Source: Progne subis subis (lineage: Eukaryota; Chordata; Aves; Passeriformes; Hirundinidae). From it: DNA of 64,000 nucleotides. This document shows, piece after piece, positions 36,501-48,500 of the stretch. Position 1 is the first letter of the stretch. Every line of letters starts with the position of its first letter. The DNA lies in the NCBI GenBank assembly GCA_022316685.1, contig JAKJHU010000086.1:62001-126000 (forward strand). Direction: 5' to 3'. Made by a program: the position numbers and the translations under genes. A model generated the notes under the pieces. That model saw only the letters and a list, made by a program, of their open reading frames with translations. It was not told the origin of the DNA and ran no database searches.

Positions 36501-39500
36501 GAGCTGATGTACCCACACCTAATGCGCGGCGGCAGGCAGGCAGCTGCGGCAGCCCAGCGCTCGGCGGGGGACGCGTCCCGGCAGCCGGAGAGCTGCGGAG
36601 ACGGCAAGAGTTTTAAAGCGATTGCGAAAGCGAGTTTCGTCCGGGCGTTTTAGAAGGGGAGCATCCGAGCAGTCGGCCGCAGCGTGTCGATTGAACGCCT
36701 TCTCTCCCCGCATCCCGAGCGCCTCGGCCGGGCTGCGCGTCCCCGGAGGGAGATGCGCGTCCGCGGTGCCACCTCGGAGCCGCGAGGTTCCGCTGCGACA
36801 CCCTCGATGTCGCTGGAGCGGGTGGCACGCTGCCAGGGCAGAGGGGGGTGCCGGAGCATCCTCTCCCGCATGCGGCTGTGTCACGCCGGGGACAGCCGTG
36901 TGAATGAGCCGCCCGGAGCAGCGGCAGGTGCTGAGAATCTCCGTGCGGACCTGATCTAATGAGACGGTTTGGGAAAACTCCTCCGAGGAAAAGGGAGGAG
37001 TGCGAAAGGTTCAGAAGGGGCAGGTTTGAAGAAGCTGTTGCTAAGTGGATCGTGTCCAAAGGAGGATGGATACGAGCTTTCCTTGCCTGGCTTGGAGCTG
37101 GGAGATTGGGAAGGTGGGACATCTTTAAACGGGAGCTCACGCCACAGGCTGGGGAAGGAGGGTTGGTAGTGCAGGGAATGGATTGTGGCAGGTCTTGGCC
37201 TGCAGGCAGAGGAGTTTGCATAAGGCTTTAATTTCCAGGGATCTGTGCAGGGCAGATGGCTGGGCTCCTGGCACAGCAGACGTGCACCATGCCTGCATGG
37301 AAGGTTCGGACCTGTTTTCTCTGAAAGGCATTTATTGCAGATGTCTTGCTCCTCAAAAACACTATTTTGTCACTGTCTCTTTCCTCAGAGGAAGCCAGCA
37401 GCAGACAGAGTAGTGGAGGTACTTGAGGTTTACAGGCAGCTCTGGCAGCAGGAGCTGCTGGGTGGGATGAGCAGGAAGGCAGGGAGAGCAGGGGCTGGCT
37501 CCCACACCTCGGGGATCAGCAATGTGTCTCCAGAGGGAGCTAAGGAGGAGGTGGAGCCCTCCATGCTCATCTTCCCCACTGGTGGCAAGGCCCCTGCATG
37601 TCTGGCGACCCTGAGGGGAGCAAAGGCGCCAGGTGAGTGGTGTCTTCTTAGCAACATGGCTGAGAGGAGATCCCTGAGCTCCTGCTGCTCTGCCTTTTAG
37701 CTGCACTGCATCCTCCTCCTTTGCTATCTCTGAAACACAGCTGTGCCCCTACTCCCAGCGAGTGCCAAAGAGCTGCCACCGCCACGTCCCTGCTCTTTGT
37801 CTCTCCCCTCCAGGTGTGAGAGCACAGAGGAATACGATTACGATTACCTCAGCATCAATAAAACCTGGGTCCTCACCCCCAAGGCACAGGAGACAGATGC
37901 CACGCAGATCCTCAACTCGCTGCTCAAGAACTATGACAACAAGCTGAGGCCTGACATTGGCAGTAAGTGTCCCCTGGAGCTCCCTGTGGCTGCCTGGCCG
38001 TGTCTCGTGTTCTCCATGCTTCGGGATTTTGCTTGCCGTAGGGCCACGCTCATCCCAGACGTTCCCCTCGTCCCCATCCCTCTGCAAACGCCCCTGGCCC
38101 CAGGTGACGGTGCCTATTTCCTTGTCTTTCCAGTCAAGCCCACGTTCATTGATGTGGATATCTACGTGAACAGCATCGGGCCCGTGTCTGTCATCCAGAT
38201 GGTGAGTGCTGGCGTGGCCACCGTGTCCCTTCCTTGTGGCCACCGTGTCCCCTCACCGTGGCCACTGTGACCCCTCCCTGTGGCCACTGTGACCCCTCCC
38301 TATGGCCACCGTGTCCCCTTGCCATCACCACTGTGACCCCTCCCTGTGGCCACCGTGTCCCCTTGCCATCACCACCGTGTCCCCTCGCCGTCACCACCGT
38401 GTCCCCTCCCTGTGATCACCGTGTCCCCTCGCCGTGGCCACCGTGTCCCCTCGCCGTGGCAGGGCTGGCCCAGCGCTGGGGCAGGCTGTGCCGTGCTGCC
38501 CAGACTTGGTGTGAAGGTGGTGTTGGCGTGAGAGGAGGTTTCCTTTCCTTTGGGGAGAGGTGGTCTGACCTGCTGGGAGCTGGAGAGGCCTGAGCACCAT
38601 CCCTGGTCAGGAGCAGGGCTCTCGAGAGCCCTCGGTGAGCTCAGCCACCCTTCCCTGCCTCAGGGCTCAGAGTGGGATGATGGTGCTGCCCCTTGGGCTC
38701 TGATGGCAATGGGTGGCAAACTGCTCTGCCTGCTGGCTTTGCCCTCTCCTCCCTGGGAGCTGTGTGAGCACCAGGATACTCAGGGCAAGGTGGAACCAGG
38801 GCAGCGTGTTCCAGGAGGACTGGGAGAGGCACCTGGAGATGGTTTCCATGGGTGAAATTTTGGTGCCCAGGCCTGGCCTGTGGTGCCAGGGGAAGGCAGG
38901 GGGGCCTCTGGTCCAAAGTTTCTTCTTTGTAGTGTAGCACCTTAGAGAGCGGCCCCCAGGACTGTGAGGATTTCTCCTCATGGCTCAGGAAACAGCAGTG
39001 CCCAGGTGTACCAAGAACTGTGAAAACACTTAACAGGGACACTCTGATCCAGAGAGCAACTCTTGACTATTTAATTTTCACAGGAAACTTCCATTATTAT
39101 TATTTTTATTATTATTATTATTATTATTAATCTTCCCTGCAAAATCATCCATTTTCCCTTTTCTAACATGGAACAAACCTGACTGTTGTCAGGTTTTGAA
39201 AGACTTCTCCAGTCCACTGGGCAAGTGAGGTGGAGGGGACAAAGGCAAGGTACAGCCAGGACAGTTTGGATTTTCTTGTTTCCTTTAATGCGAAACAAAG
39301 CAGGAGTGAAACCAGTCCCATTAAATTGAAAAAAAAAAAAAATAAATTAAAAAAAAATATATATATATATATTATAATAATAATAAAAGAAAAAAAAGTT
39401 CCCAAGATGGACAGGTTATTTTTAGTTTCCAAAGTACAAAATTTCCAAAGAACAAACTCCTCTGGGGATGGAGCCACGGCACAGCAGCTGTAGTCCCAGT

Positions 39501-42500
39501 TCCACTCCGAGGAGCATTTCGAAGCAGCCCTTCTGGCCGGCCACCACCGAGGATGTGCCCCCAAGCAGCCCCTGCTCAGGAGCCACCAGATGGGCACGGG
39601 GCCGGACACTCGCTGCCACCACCAGGGCACCATCAGGAGGCCCAGCAGGGACGGCCTGGAGGCTCAAAATTCCCTTGGATTGTTCCAGCATGGAACAAAA
39701 TTTCCGTTGTTCCTCTGGTCTCGGGGAGAAGATCCGCAGCCCGAGCTGTGTGGATGTCACCCCTGGCTGCCAGCACGTGCCACCAGCCCCTCCAGCCCAC
39801 GGGGGTGTGTGACTGTGAGGCCAAAGTGACACTGTGATGGTTCTGGCTTCTTTTTCTCTGCCAAGGTCAGGATTAATACACGGGAGTAGCAGTTCTGTGT
39901 TCAGACCCGGTGTTTATTATTTATCTATGTACAGCCTCACAAGCTGTGAGCTCTAACTAGCAAGGTAGAGAAATGAGGTAAAATGGAGCCCTTCTAACTC
40001 TTTCCGAGGTTATTTAAGTGCTAATCACCCAATAATGGGGTGACACCTCTATTATTTATATTTCTGACCCAATAATGACCACCCAAGGCCCGCAACGCAG
40101 ACCTTTTTCACCAAATTACAGAAAACCACCCAAACCCATGGAGAAGAAGGAAGAAGAAGGTGAAGGAGAAGGACTCATACAATGCCTGAAGTCCTCCATT
40201 TTGCCCCATGCATTACTATATATTAAAATCTCAAATCTAAGTTTTTCACCCTGTGATATCACACAGTTCCTTTCAAACTCCACACCCACAACCCCAGTGC
40301 CATCACTCAATTTTGGAAGCCTGTCCCACGGCCTCAAGTCAATGCAATGCTTGCTTGAGGGCCAGAGTCTTCTAGAACAGAAAGCATGAAATTTTCAGGC
40401 TCCAGGGTTCCAACAGAGCGCCAGGGTCACGTTACAGCTGCCTGTTCTGCCTGCTTTGCACTGCACAAGGGTGTGCCAAGAAACCCACGCAAAACCCAGA
40501 GCACATCCTCATCCTCCTCTTTCACTCTCAGCCATTTCCATCACCCTTTTCCAGTCCTGCTGGAAGCTCTGCTCCCCTCCCTGTCTTGGGAGCACTGCAG
40601 AACCGTGCAGGTGGCAGCAGCAGAGACTGGTTTCTAAATTCCAGTCTGCATCCAGAGTTCATCTCTCCTCCTAAACAGGGATACTGCTGCTAGGCTGGTT
40701 TCCTAAGAAACACAGTTTCTGCCATGGTGATGGGGATGTGAGAACGTACGTCCGTCCATCCCAGGCGTCGGGATTTTGGATCTGCTGGGCTAACGCCAGC
40801 CATAAATGGCTGCAGGTACAGGAGCTCCAAGCACATTCTGTAGCTTTGGCATTTTTGGGAAAACAAGATGCAAGGCAGTGACAATAGCCACCTCCACCGA
40901 GGGGAAAAGCTGCTGTGTGAACTCAGCCCTTACTAGAGACCAGGAAATCATGTGGGAGAGCTCAACCCATGGGTTTTAGCTCCTTCTAGGAGTCAGCAGA
41001 AGCTTTTCCTCTCTGTGAAATGGGACTCCAAAAGTGCACAGGACCCCTGGGGTGGCTGGCTCTTGGAATGGCCAGCATCTGCAGGGCTCTGCTGGGGAAA
41101 CTGCTGCCGTGGGGCTGGTCCACCCACCTGGGGAAGGGATTGCTGCTTGTGGGAATGGCACAGGAGCTGCTCAGGCAGGGAGGAAACTGCTCAGTGTGGA
41201 CGATTTTGAGGAGTTTTGTTGTATCAGTCACAACTGGCTGTGCTGTCCCTCTGAAGTGCCTTGGTGCTGCCAGTCCAGGGGTCCCTACGGGGTCCCAGCA
41301 GCCACCTGTGATCTTGAGACACCTCTGTGTGACACCCCAAGTGGACTCTCTAGGAATCTCTCCTTCCTTGTTTCCTTAGGTGACTTCTAAAAGTTGAACC
41401 TGTGATGCTCTTGAACTTTAAAATCTTTCCCCATGAGATTGAGGTGATATTAAAGGTACTGAGGGCAGCTAGACCCAGGTCTCAGAGCCTCAGATTTCTG
41501 CTGTCCGTACCCTGTGTACTTGCCTCTGCTCAGGAGAGAGGCTGCGTCCTGCCACGTGGTCTCCTGAAGCGAGAGGAGAGGGCAGTGACAAAGCCACCAC
41601 AGTGTCACCTCCAGACTTGGCTGCTTCGCCCAGTGGTTTTGTGTTTGTTTGCTTTTCCACGCTGATGCAGTGAATTGAGTCATTCTGTGGTTCGTGCCAG
41701 CCCCTGGCAGGCTGACATCAAACACAGGATAGATGGTCTTTGCTGGGCACATGTCATGCCCACCCTGTCCCTGTTGATAGAGCTCCTCCCAACCTGAGAT
41801 CCTCTACCCTCTCCCAGCTGCCAGCCCCATCCCTCGTGCCTCATCTCGCCTTTTTCCCCACACACAACCTGAGGAAATGCACATTTCCAAGGCAAGGGAG
41901 CCAGAATTTGCCTCAGAGCTAGATCTCTCTGGAGCCCGTGGTGACATTTCACCCTGCCACAGACAGAGAGGCTTCTGCAGGCTGGAAGGTCCACTGGAGG
42001 GGAAATGTCCCATTGATCTCTTCTAGGTGCATTGCCATGACAGCGCCTTACATAAATATTTCTCTCTCACACAGGCTGTGTGGAACCCAAAAAACCAAGT
42101 TCTGCTTTTAAGAACTACAGCAGCATTACTGTGGCTGTTAGCTTGGACCACTGTGGCCTACAGATCTGCAGCTGGAGGCTACAGGATGGCCTGACACGCT
42201 GCTGGAGTAGAACTTCAACCAGCTTCAACCAGATTGCTCCAGCTTCAGCAATCTGGTTTAAATTCTGGTCTCCTGTGATCCCCTGCTCACCCTCAAAGGG
42301 TTAATGGCTCACTGCTGTCTTCATCCTGCTGGTGCTCTGTCAGGGATTGGAAGCTGGCCCTGCACAGCCACTGCCCAGCCTCCAAATGATAAATCATGTC
42401 AGGGTACAAAACTGATTCCGGTCCTTAAAAATGAATAGGTGATTTGAAAATGCCCTGTGCTGGGCGTGAATTCTGCGTCTCCCTCATCAATCACTTGTCA

Positions 42501-45500
42501 TAAATAACATTAACATTCAGGAGTCAGCAGAAGGTGGGCAGCTTTGGAGCGGGAAGAAATGTAAAGTGATTTCCTGATATCTTTTGTACTCCAGAATCGC
42601 CAGTCTTGTTCCCCGTTTAGGTGGCTGAGCAGATTTTATTCTCTCTTCCCTGGGGAAAGGATCCTCTGTGCTTTCAGAAACAAAACATGGCAGTGGCCAG
42701 AGGCAGAGTCAGAAGATGGTTCAGGGATAAGAAGTGGGGCAGGGGGAAAAGTGGGACCATCAGGACCGTCAGTGGAGTAAAGACTCCAATCACTGCATGG
42801 GCTGGGGTTTCCTCCCCAACCCTGTGAATCTTGGGGTGGGATTGGGACACCTGGCATTGCTCAGGGTGGTGGGAAGCTGTGTTTACCCCATCAGGTAATG
42901 GGGTAAACCCCATGAGCCCCTCCAGAGCTCTGGCTGCTGCTCCAGCAGCCCCTGGAGCCAAAAGAGTTATCACCCATAGCGCTGCAGCTCTCCCAGCTGC
43001 ATGGTGGAGCTGGGTGCCCAAAGAGATTCCCATCAACACAGCGTTGAGGTGGCCCTGGATAATCAGAAGCTCAGCCTGATGCAAAGAGCCACCTTCGTTC
43101 TCCAAGCATGTTTGTGGGAAGAGGTGCCAGGGAGGGCTGTGGCAGCGTGCAGCGAGGGAGGAGACTCCGGGTTCAAATTTTTCGCTGACTCGTTGTTTGC
43201 TGGAGGGATTTGCTCCTGGTTTTGTTTTGTAATGGCTTTATTGCTATAGATTATAGCTTTAACTGGTGTCAAGGGCACCTAGAGCTCTGGATCACCTTCC
43301 TTTAGGGATGCTTAACTCTCAGGAAATGATGCTGTAGAAGTAAAGCAGGTGCCAGCGATTGGGGCTGAGTGTCTTTCAGCCCTGAGAACGTCCCTGAGGC
43401 ATCCATAAGGGACAGTGTGGCTGAGAGGGGGAGAAGCACTTCTGTTCTGGGCTCGGGGATGGAGCAAGCCTTGCCCAGAGCTTCTCAGATTCCTCCTAGA
43501 GGCCAGAGCTGAATGTCCTTTTCTTCCTTTCTTGCACAAAACCAGGCGTGAGACTGAGAGCGTGCTCCAGACACTGTGGTAGCCTCTTGGTAAAGGTGAA
43601 TGGAGACATTTCAGTTGCCCAGGGACCTGCCTTGGCTACCTGCTTCAGGAGTCTGGGATCAGAGGCACTGTAGTAAGGGCTGGTTTGGGTGCTGAGGTCT
43701 CCTCTCTTTGCTGTGTGTGAGGAGATGCCCTCGAGTGCCAAATTTTGTAGCAAAACAGAAGGGCAGCTCTTCTGCTGGTGTTGTACACCACCTCAGTCTC
43801 ATGACTTGATGATAATAAAGATGGGAAGAGTAAAATTGGCCTCCATCATTCACCAGGGGCCGGATTCTGCTGTCTCAGAAGCACCTGTGATTTCCAGCAG
43901 GGTTTCTGAGCTCCTATCTCGATTGTTACAGCAAATTGTTTTCTTATCTCTGCCCGTGAGTGGGGGGCTGGAACAGGAAGAGGGTGATATGTCCAAATAC
44001 AAGCGCTGGCTATTCCCCCCTTGCCTCTCTAGGAAGGAGATGCTGCACGCTATTAAACTCAAAGTGCTCTGCTTGGCTACATTAGTTACCATGCAACACA
44101 CTCGCGAAATTGAGGGTGAAGAACATATTTTCCTACATCTGGAGTACTGCAGAAAGCATTTAATAGATCTGCACGTAAGAGTGCATTTGTGGAAACACGG
44201 TGAAAAAGGGGGGGGAGGGAGAGAGGGAGGGAGGGGAGAGGGGAATGTTTATTCGTTATCAGCTGATGAATAATTAATTCACAAACATTGTCTTGTTAAA
44301 TATAAATTAAATCCTCATTTGACACACTTTATAATTTAGAAGTATAAGCCCAGCATGAATGAAGAGAACTCCCTGCTGACTCCTTTCATGTAAATCCCGA
44401 GGAGGCAGGGAGGGAGGCTTGGCTTGGCTTTCAGAGTTAAAGCTGACAGAGGGGAGTGCTTAGGAAGGGGGCTGATGTGACAGAGAGAGCTCGGGCACTT
44501 CATCTTTGCCCGTGGGGAGGTGGCCGAGCGGGGCAGGGAGGCTGTGGGTGTCTGCGGAGCCCCTTCCCAAGGATTGCTGAGCCGCTGGATCGCGGCTCCG
44601 GGAGCGCAATCCGCGCCGATGCTGCCTTATCGGGGAGAGCAGCAGCAGCTTGTGACGGCTGAGCTGCCCCAGCAGCAGCGACAGACACCCCCGAAAGGGG
44701 AGCAGGGCTCTACAGGAGCTAAGCCACCCTTGAGGAGAGCTCTGGGCCAGCTGGAGGCTGGGGAGGCACATCCCACATCCCAAAAAGCGTGTCACAGCCC
44801 TGGGTGACAGCCCTGGGTGACTGCCCCACTGCAAGGCTTGGGTTAATTCCTTCCTTTCTCCCTCAAAGACGGGGAAACCAAGACCAGTAATAATTGTCTG
44901 GCTCCGAGGAACACTTAAGTCTTGATTATACTTAGCTTTGGCTGCTTTGGAATAAGTAGGAAGGAAATGAATTGAAAATGGCACACTGTTTAAAATGCTC
45001 GGCTGTGTTCCTCTGGAGCACAAGATAAGCCTATAGGTAAGGGAAATTTGCTACCTCCCCCCTCCTTTCCTGATAATAATAGGTTCCAGCAGTTGCACAG
45101 CACTTCTCAACTGAAAGGACTTAAGAATCCTTCACAAATCATCTGTCTGGGAGGCAATAGCCCAGATGCACCCACTTTAGGGCGGATTGCAGCGCCTAGA
45201 GCACGCTGCAGTGCTCTGCCGGGGATTGCAGGCTCTCCTTGGCCTGCCTGGTGTGCAGCCGGAGCCAGTCACCAGCACAGACCTGCTGAGGTTCTGCAGG
45301 ACACACTCACAGGCTAGCCTGGGTTTGCTCCCCGAGAACGACGCGGATCACAGAAATTCAAAGTGTTTGGGAGTGGGTACTGCTCGCTACCGGCCCCAGC
45401 GCTTTTTCTGGCTGTTGTTTTCCATGCCTGAGCGGCGGCTCGGAGCTGACAGAGCCGGTGCTGCATTTATTACTTCTTCACAAACGCTCGTGTGCTTGGA

Positions 45501-48500
45501 GAGCGCTGAGATCTCCCGATTCCTTGGTGTTCAGGAGCGGTCAGTGCCCCTCGTGTTGGTGTTCTCACAGCAGCGAGGTCGGGTACAGGAAGGGCAGCAG
45601 CTCTCCCCATGAAAAGTTTGTCTTTCCTTATAAAACAAGCCCTCTGTTCCACTGAGGAAAAACACCAACCCCGTGTGACTTGTGGGACAAAGCATGGGCT
45701 GCAACAAAAGGTCTAATGAAATAAATAAGTTGCTCCCGTCCTAAACGTATCCCAAGAGCTTCTGGAATTGTCAAAGTTTGCTTCCAAAATGGAAAAAAGA
45801 GCTGATTTATTCACTATGAATAATTCAGCCAGCTCCTTTTATTATCCAGAACATACACTAATCCCCTCCAGATATTTTCTGTGTGACATCCATGTCGGTA
45901 TTTTATTTACAGGCTGTGCAGAAAACTCAAGGAGCCTGTTATCAGGGAGGACAAGGGAAAAGCTGGAGGTTTGCATCTGAAATCTGGAGCTAAATAAAAC
46001 ATGAAAATCTGGACAGTGGCCTCCTGGGGGCAGGGAAAGTGCTTTTCCTGGGAGACATTTCTGGAGAGCAAAGCCCTAAAGTTAATTAACATCTGCGGCC
46101 GCAGCCTGGCGCTAAATGGGGAACGTGGCTGTACTTAAAGGTTTCTTAAACCGCAGCATCAGTCCCGGCACACAGGTGCCCACAGCTCGGGCAGCCTCTG
46201 GCCCTCGGGCAGCACGGGATAAATCAACACGCATAATGAAGTAATCGGCTCTCGTAAATTCCTTCACGGATCCCATTTCCGCCCTTCTGCTGGCAGGAAT
46301 GACTCAATCCCTCATTCATTTCGTGCCAGCCTCTGGAGAAAACTCGCATTTCTTCAGCTGGGCTGAGCGCAGGAGGGGTTTGTTTGCCCCGAACCTCTGC
46401 AGGCAGCCTGGGGACGATGCTCACAATGGGTGCTCCACAAGGAGCTCGCTGTACCTGACCTGAGAGCTTTCATTCCTCACCCTGAGGCACAGAAAACCTT
46501 TCCTACGGTCTGGGGTCACGGCAGCTGTGCACCATCCCCCTTTTCCAGCGGTTTTTACCAGTTTCCTGCTCGTTAAAGCGCCGCGGTGACGCTTTCCCAG
46601 TGCCCAGGGGATGCTCCTCACTGGGGTGTGGCCCAGGCTGGAGGGATGTCTGTGCCCCGGTGCTGACTGCTGGCTCTCGCTCTGGCAGGGCATTAAAAGA
46701 GGATTTGCAGTGATCCAGAGGCCGCACTGCCGCACGGTGGGGATGCAAAGCACGGCTGGTTCCACCACAATCACCTGGAGGAGCTGCCCCGTGGCTCCCT
46801 GGGCTGTGCCCGCGGACAGGGCAGGAGGGCTGCGTGTGATCCTGGTGTTATAAATACGATAGACCAAATTTTAGAAATCAAAATTTAGAATTTTATTGAG
46901 AGACAAAATGACAGTCTCGGACAGCCACAATTAAAAGGACAGCGTCGAGCCCGGGGTCGGCGCTGGGTGAACACGGTAACACACTCTGCCAGTGTGTTAT
47001 CTCCCAAGTTCACATTTCTGGCTTGAAGCTGCCCCTTTTTATACACTGGATCGCTGAGAGAAATCAGGGCTCCGATGTTTTCCCCATCCTCAGCGACTTC
47101 ATTAACTATTCATGTTCGGGGTCGGGTGTTCTGAATAGTTTTTCCTGGGCAGACAATGGCCTTAATCGTCGAGCCCAGGTGTGGTGTATAGATGATAATG
47201 TCCGGAGGAGACGGATGAGATATGGATCTGATGTGATCATTCGGTTCCTGGGCTGCTCATCTCCTTCTTCCGTTGTCTTTGTGTTCCTTACAGGGTTTCC
47301 CGGCAGAGGTATCCCTGTGTTCCTTTTGGTGTCATTCTTAGCATAGTTTCTCGTGTCCCTTTCTTGCACTGTGCTGTCAGCAGAAATACCTTGTACCCCT
47401 CCCCGTATAGCTTCTGTCTCAGTTTTCTTGTAACATATTTGGGTAGATATAAAACTTATATTCCATATGGGTGTATTACAATACAAACATATTCCAAACA
47501 TGAATTAACTTTAGGACATACATTACACTGGCACTGAGCCGCGCCCTGACCCTCGATACATCGATCCTCCCAAGCCAGGGAGAGAGCGCTGCTGTGTCAG
47601 ATTTGAAAGATGGATAGACTGAGCTGCACCAATAGCTGTCGCTCGGTGGGCTGAATTATTTTTTAAGGCAGAGTTGATTTATCTGAGCTGAAGCCTTTTT
47701 GCAGGAGAGGATGGGGAATTTCAGGTGTGTGAGAATCAAGTCAAAGAGGCGGTCAGAGGCCAGGGTTTGAGGCCAAGGTTTCTGGTCTAGGACAAACAGC
47801 TGCATCGTAGGAGAGATAGGCTCATCCTCCCCTCCCACTTGGGACAAATAGCCAGAATTTTTCAGCATTTCCAAGGAGAAATGGGTTCAGGGACAATCAA
47901 AACATTTACATTTAGTTTCATCAGATTGTTTTGATTTGCTCTTCATATGGTGATAAATTCTGTCCTGCATAAGTAAAGCAAGAAAATGAGTATTTGGAAA
48001 TAAACGTCAAAGTGAAGTGCATCAACTAGATAAGGGTAAAAGGAAATATTTTGTTAGCTTACTGAAGAAAAATAAGTTTTTTGAATGAAATTATAAGGTT
48101 GAGGTAATTCATTTTAGGGTTTGACAATTTTAATTTATTTTGAGCAAAACTGCTTTTATTTTTTTTTTTCCCAGTAGAAATCAGTTCTATTTATTTCCTC
48201 CCTTCCCAGATGAAGCCATCCTACCATTTCCCTTAAAAGGCTGCTGTGAAATCTGCCTGCTATAAATGTGTCACAAAATGGAGACCATTTCTCAGAATCC
48301 GCTGGTTGTGGGTGACCACAATCAATATGCTTCAAGGACCTCTTCGTGCCTCATTGCTAAAGGCAGAATATTCCGATTATTTCATCCCATCTCCATGCAC
48401 AGGAAGGGTTTAATTGCCCGTGGTACAAATTGGAATGGAGAAGCCAGGGTGAGCCTTCCTGGGGCTCTGCTTCTCCTCACATCTCCTCCATGTCTGCACA

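Larger units (their letters stand above)
32823..37813 (+). other. GABRG4: GABRG4 intron 1
   Basis: 4,991 bp from gtgagt to ccag. Holds the right half of the CpG island, the T42 run and the second CpG-rich block. No extra exon recognised. Confidence 0.75.

Noticed and set aside
36684..36959. 91-codon frame in the second CpG-rich block as an alternative first exon
   Set aside because: No consensus donor in a phase that fits exon 2 was found, and the composition is arginine-rich chance coding.
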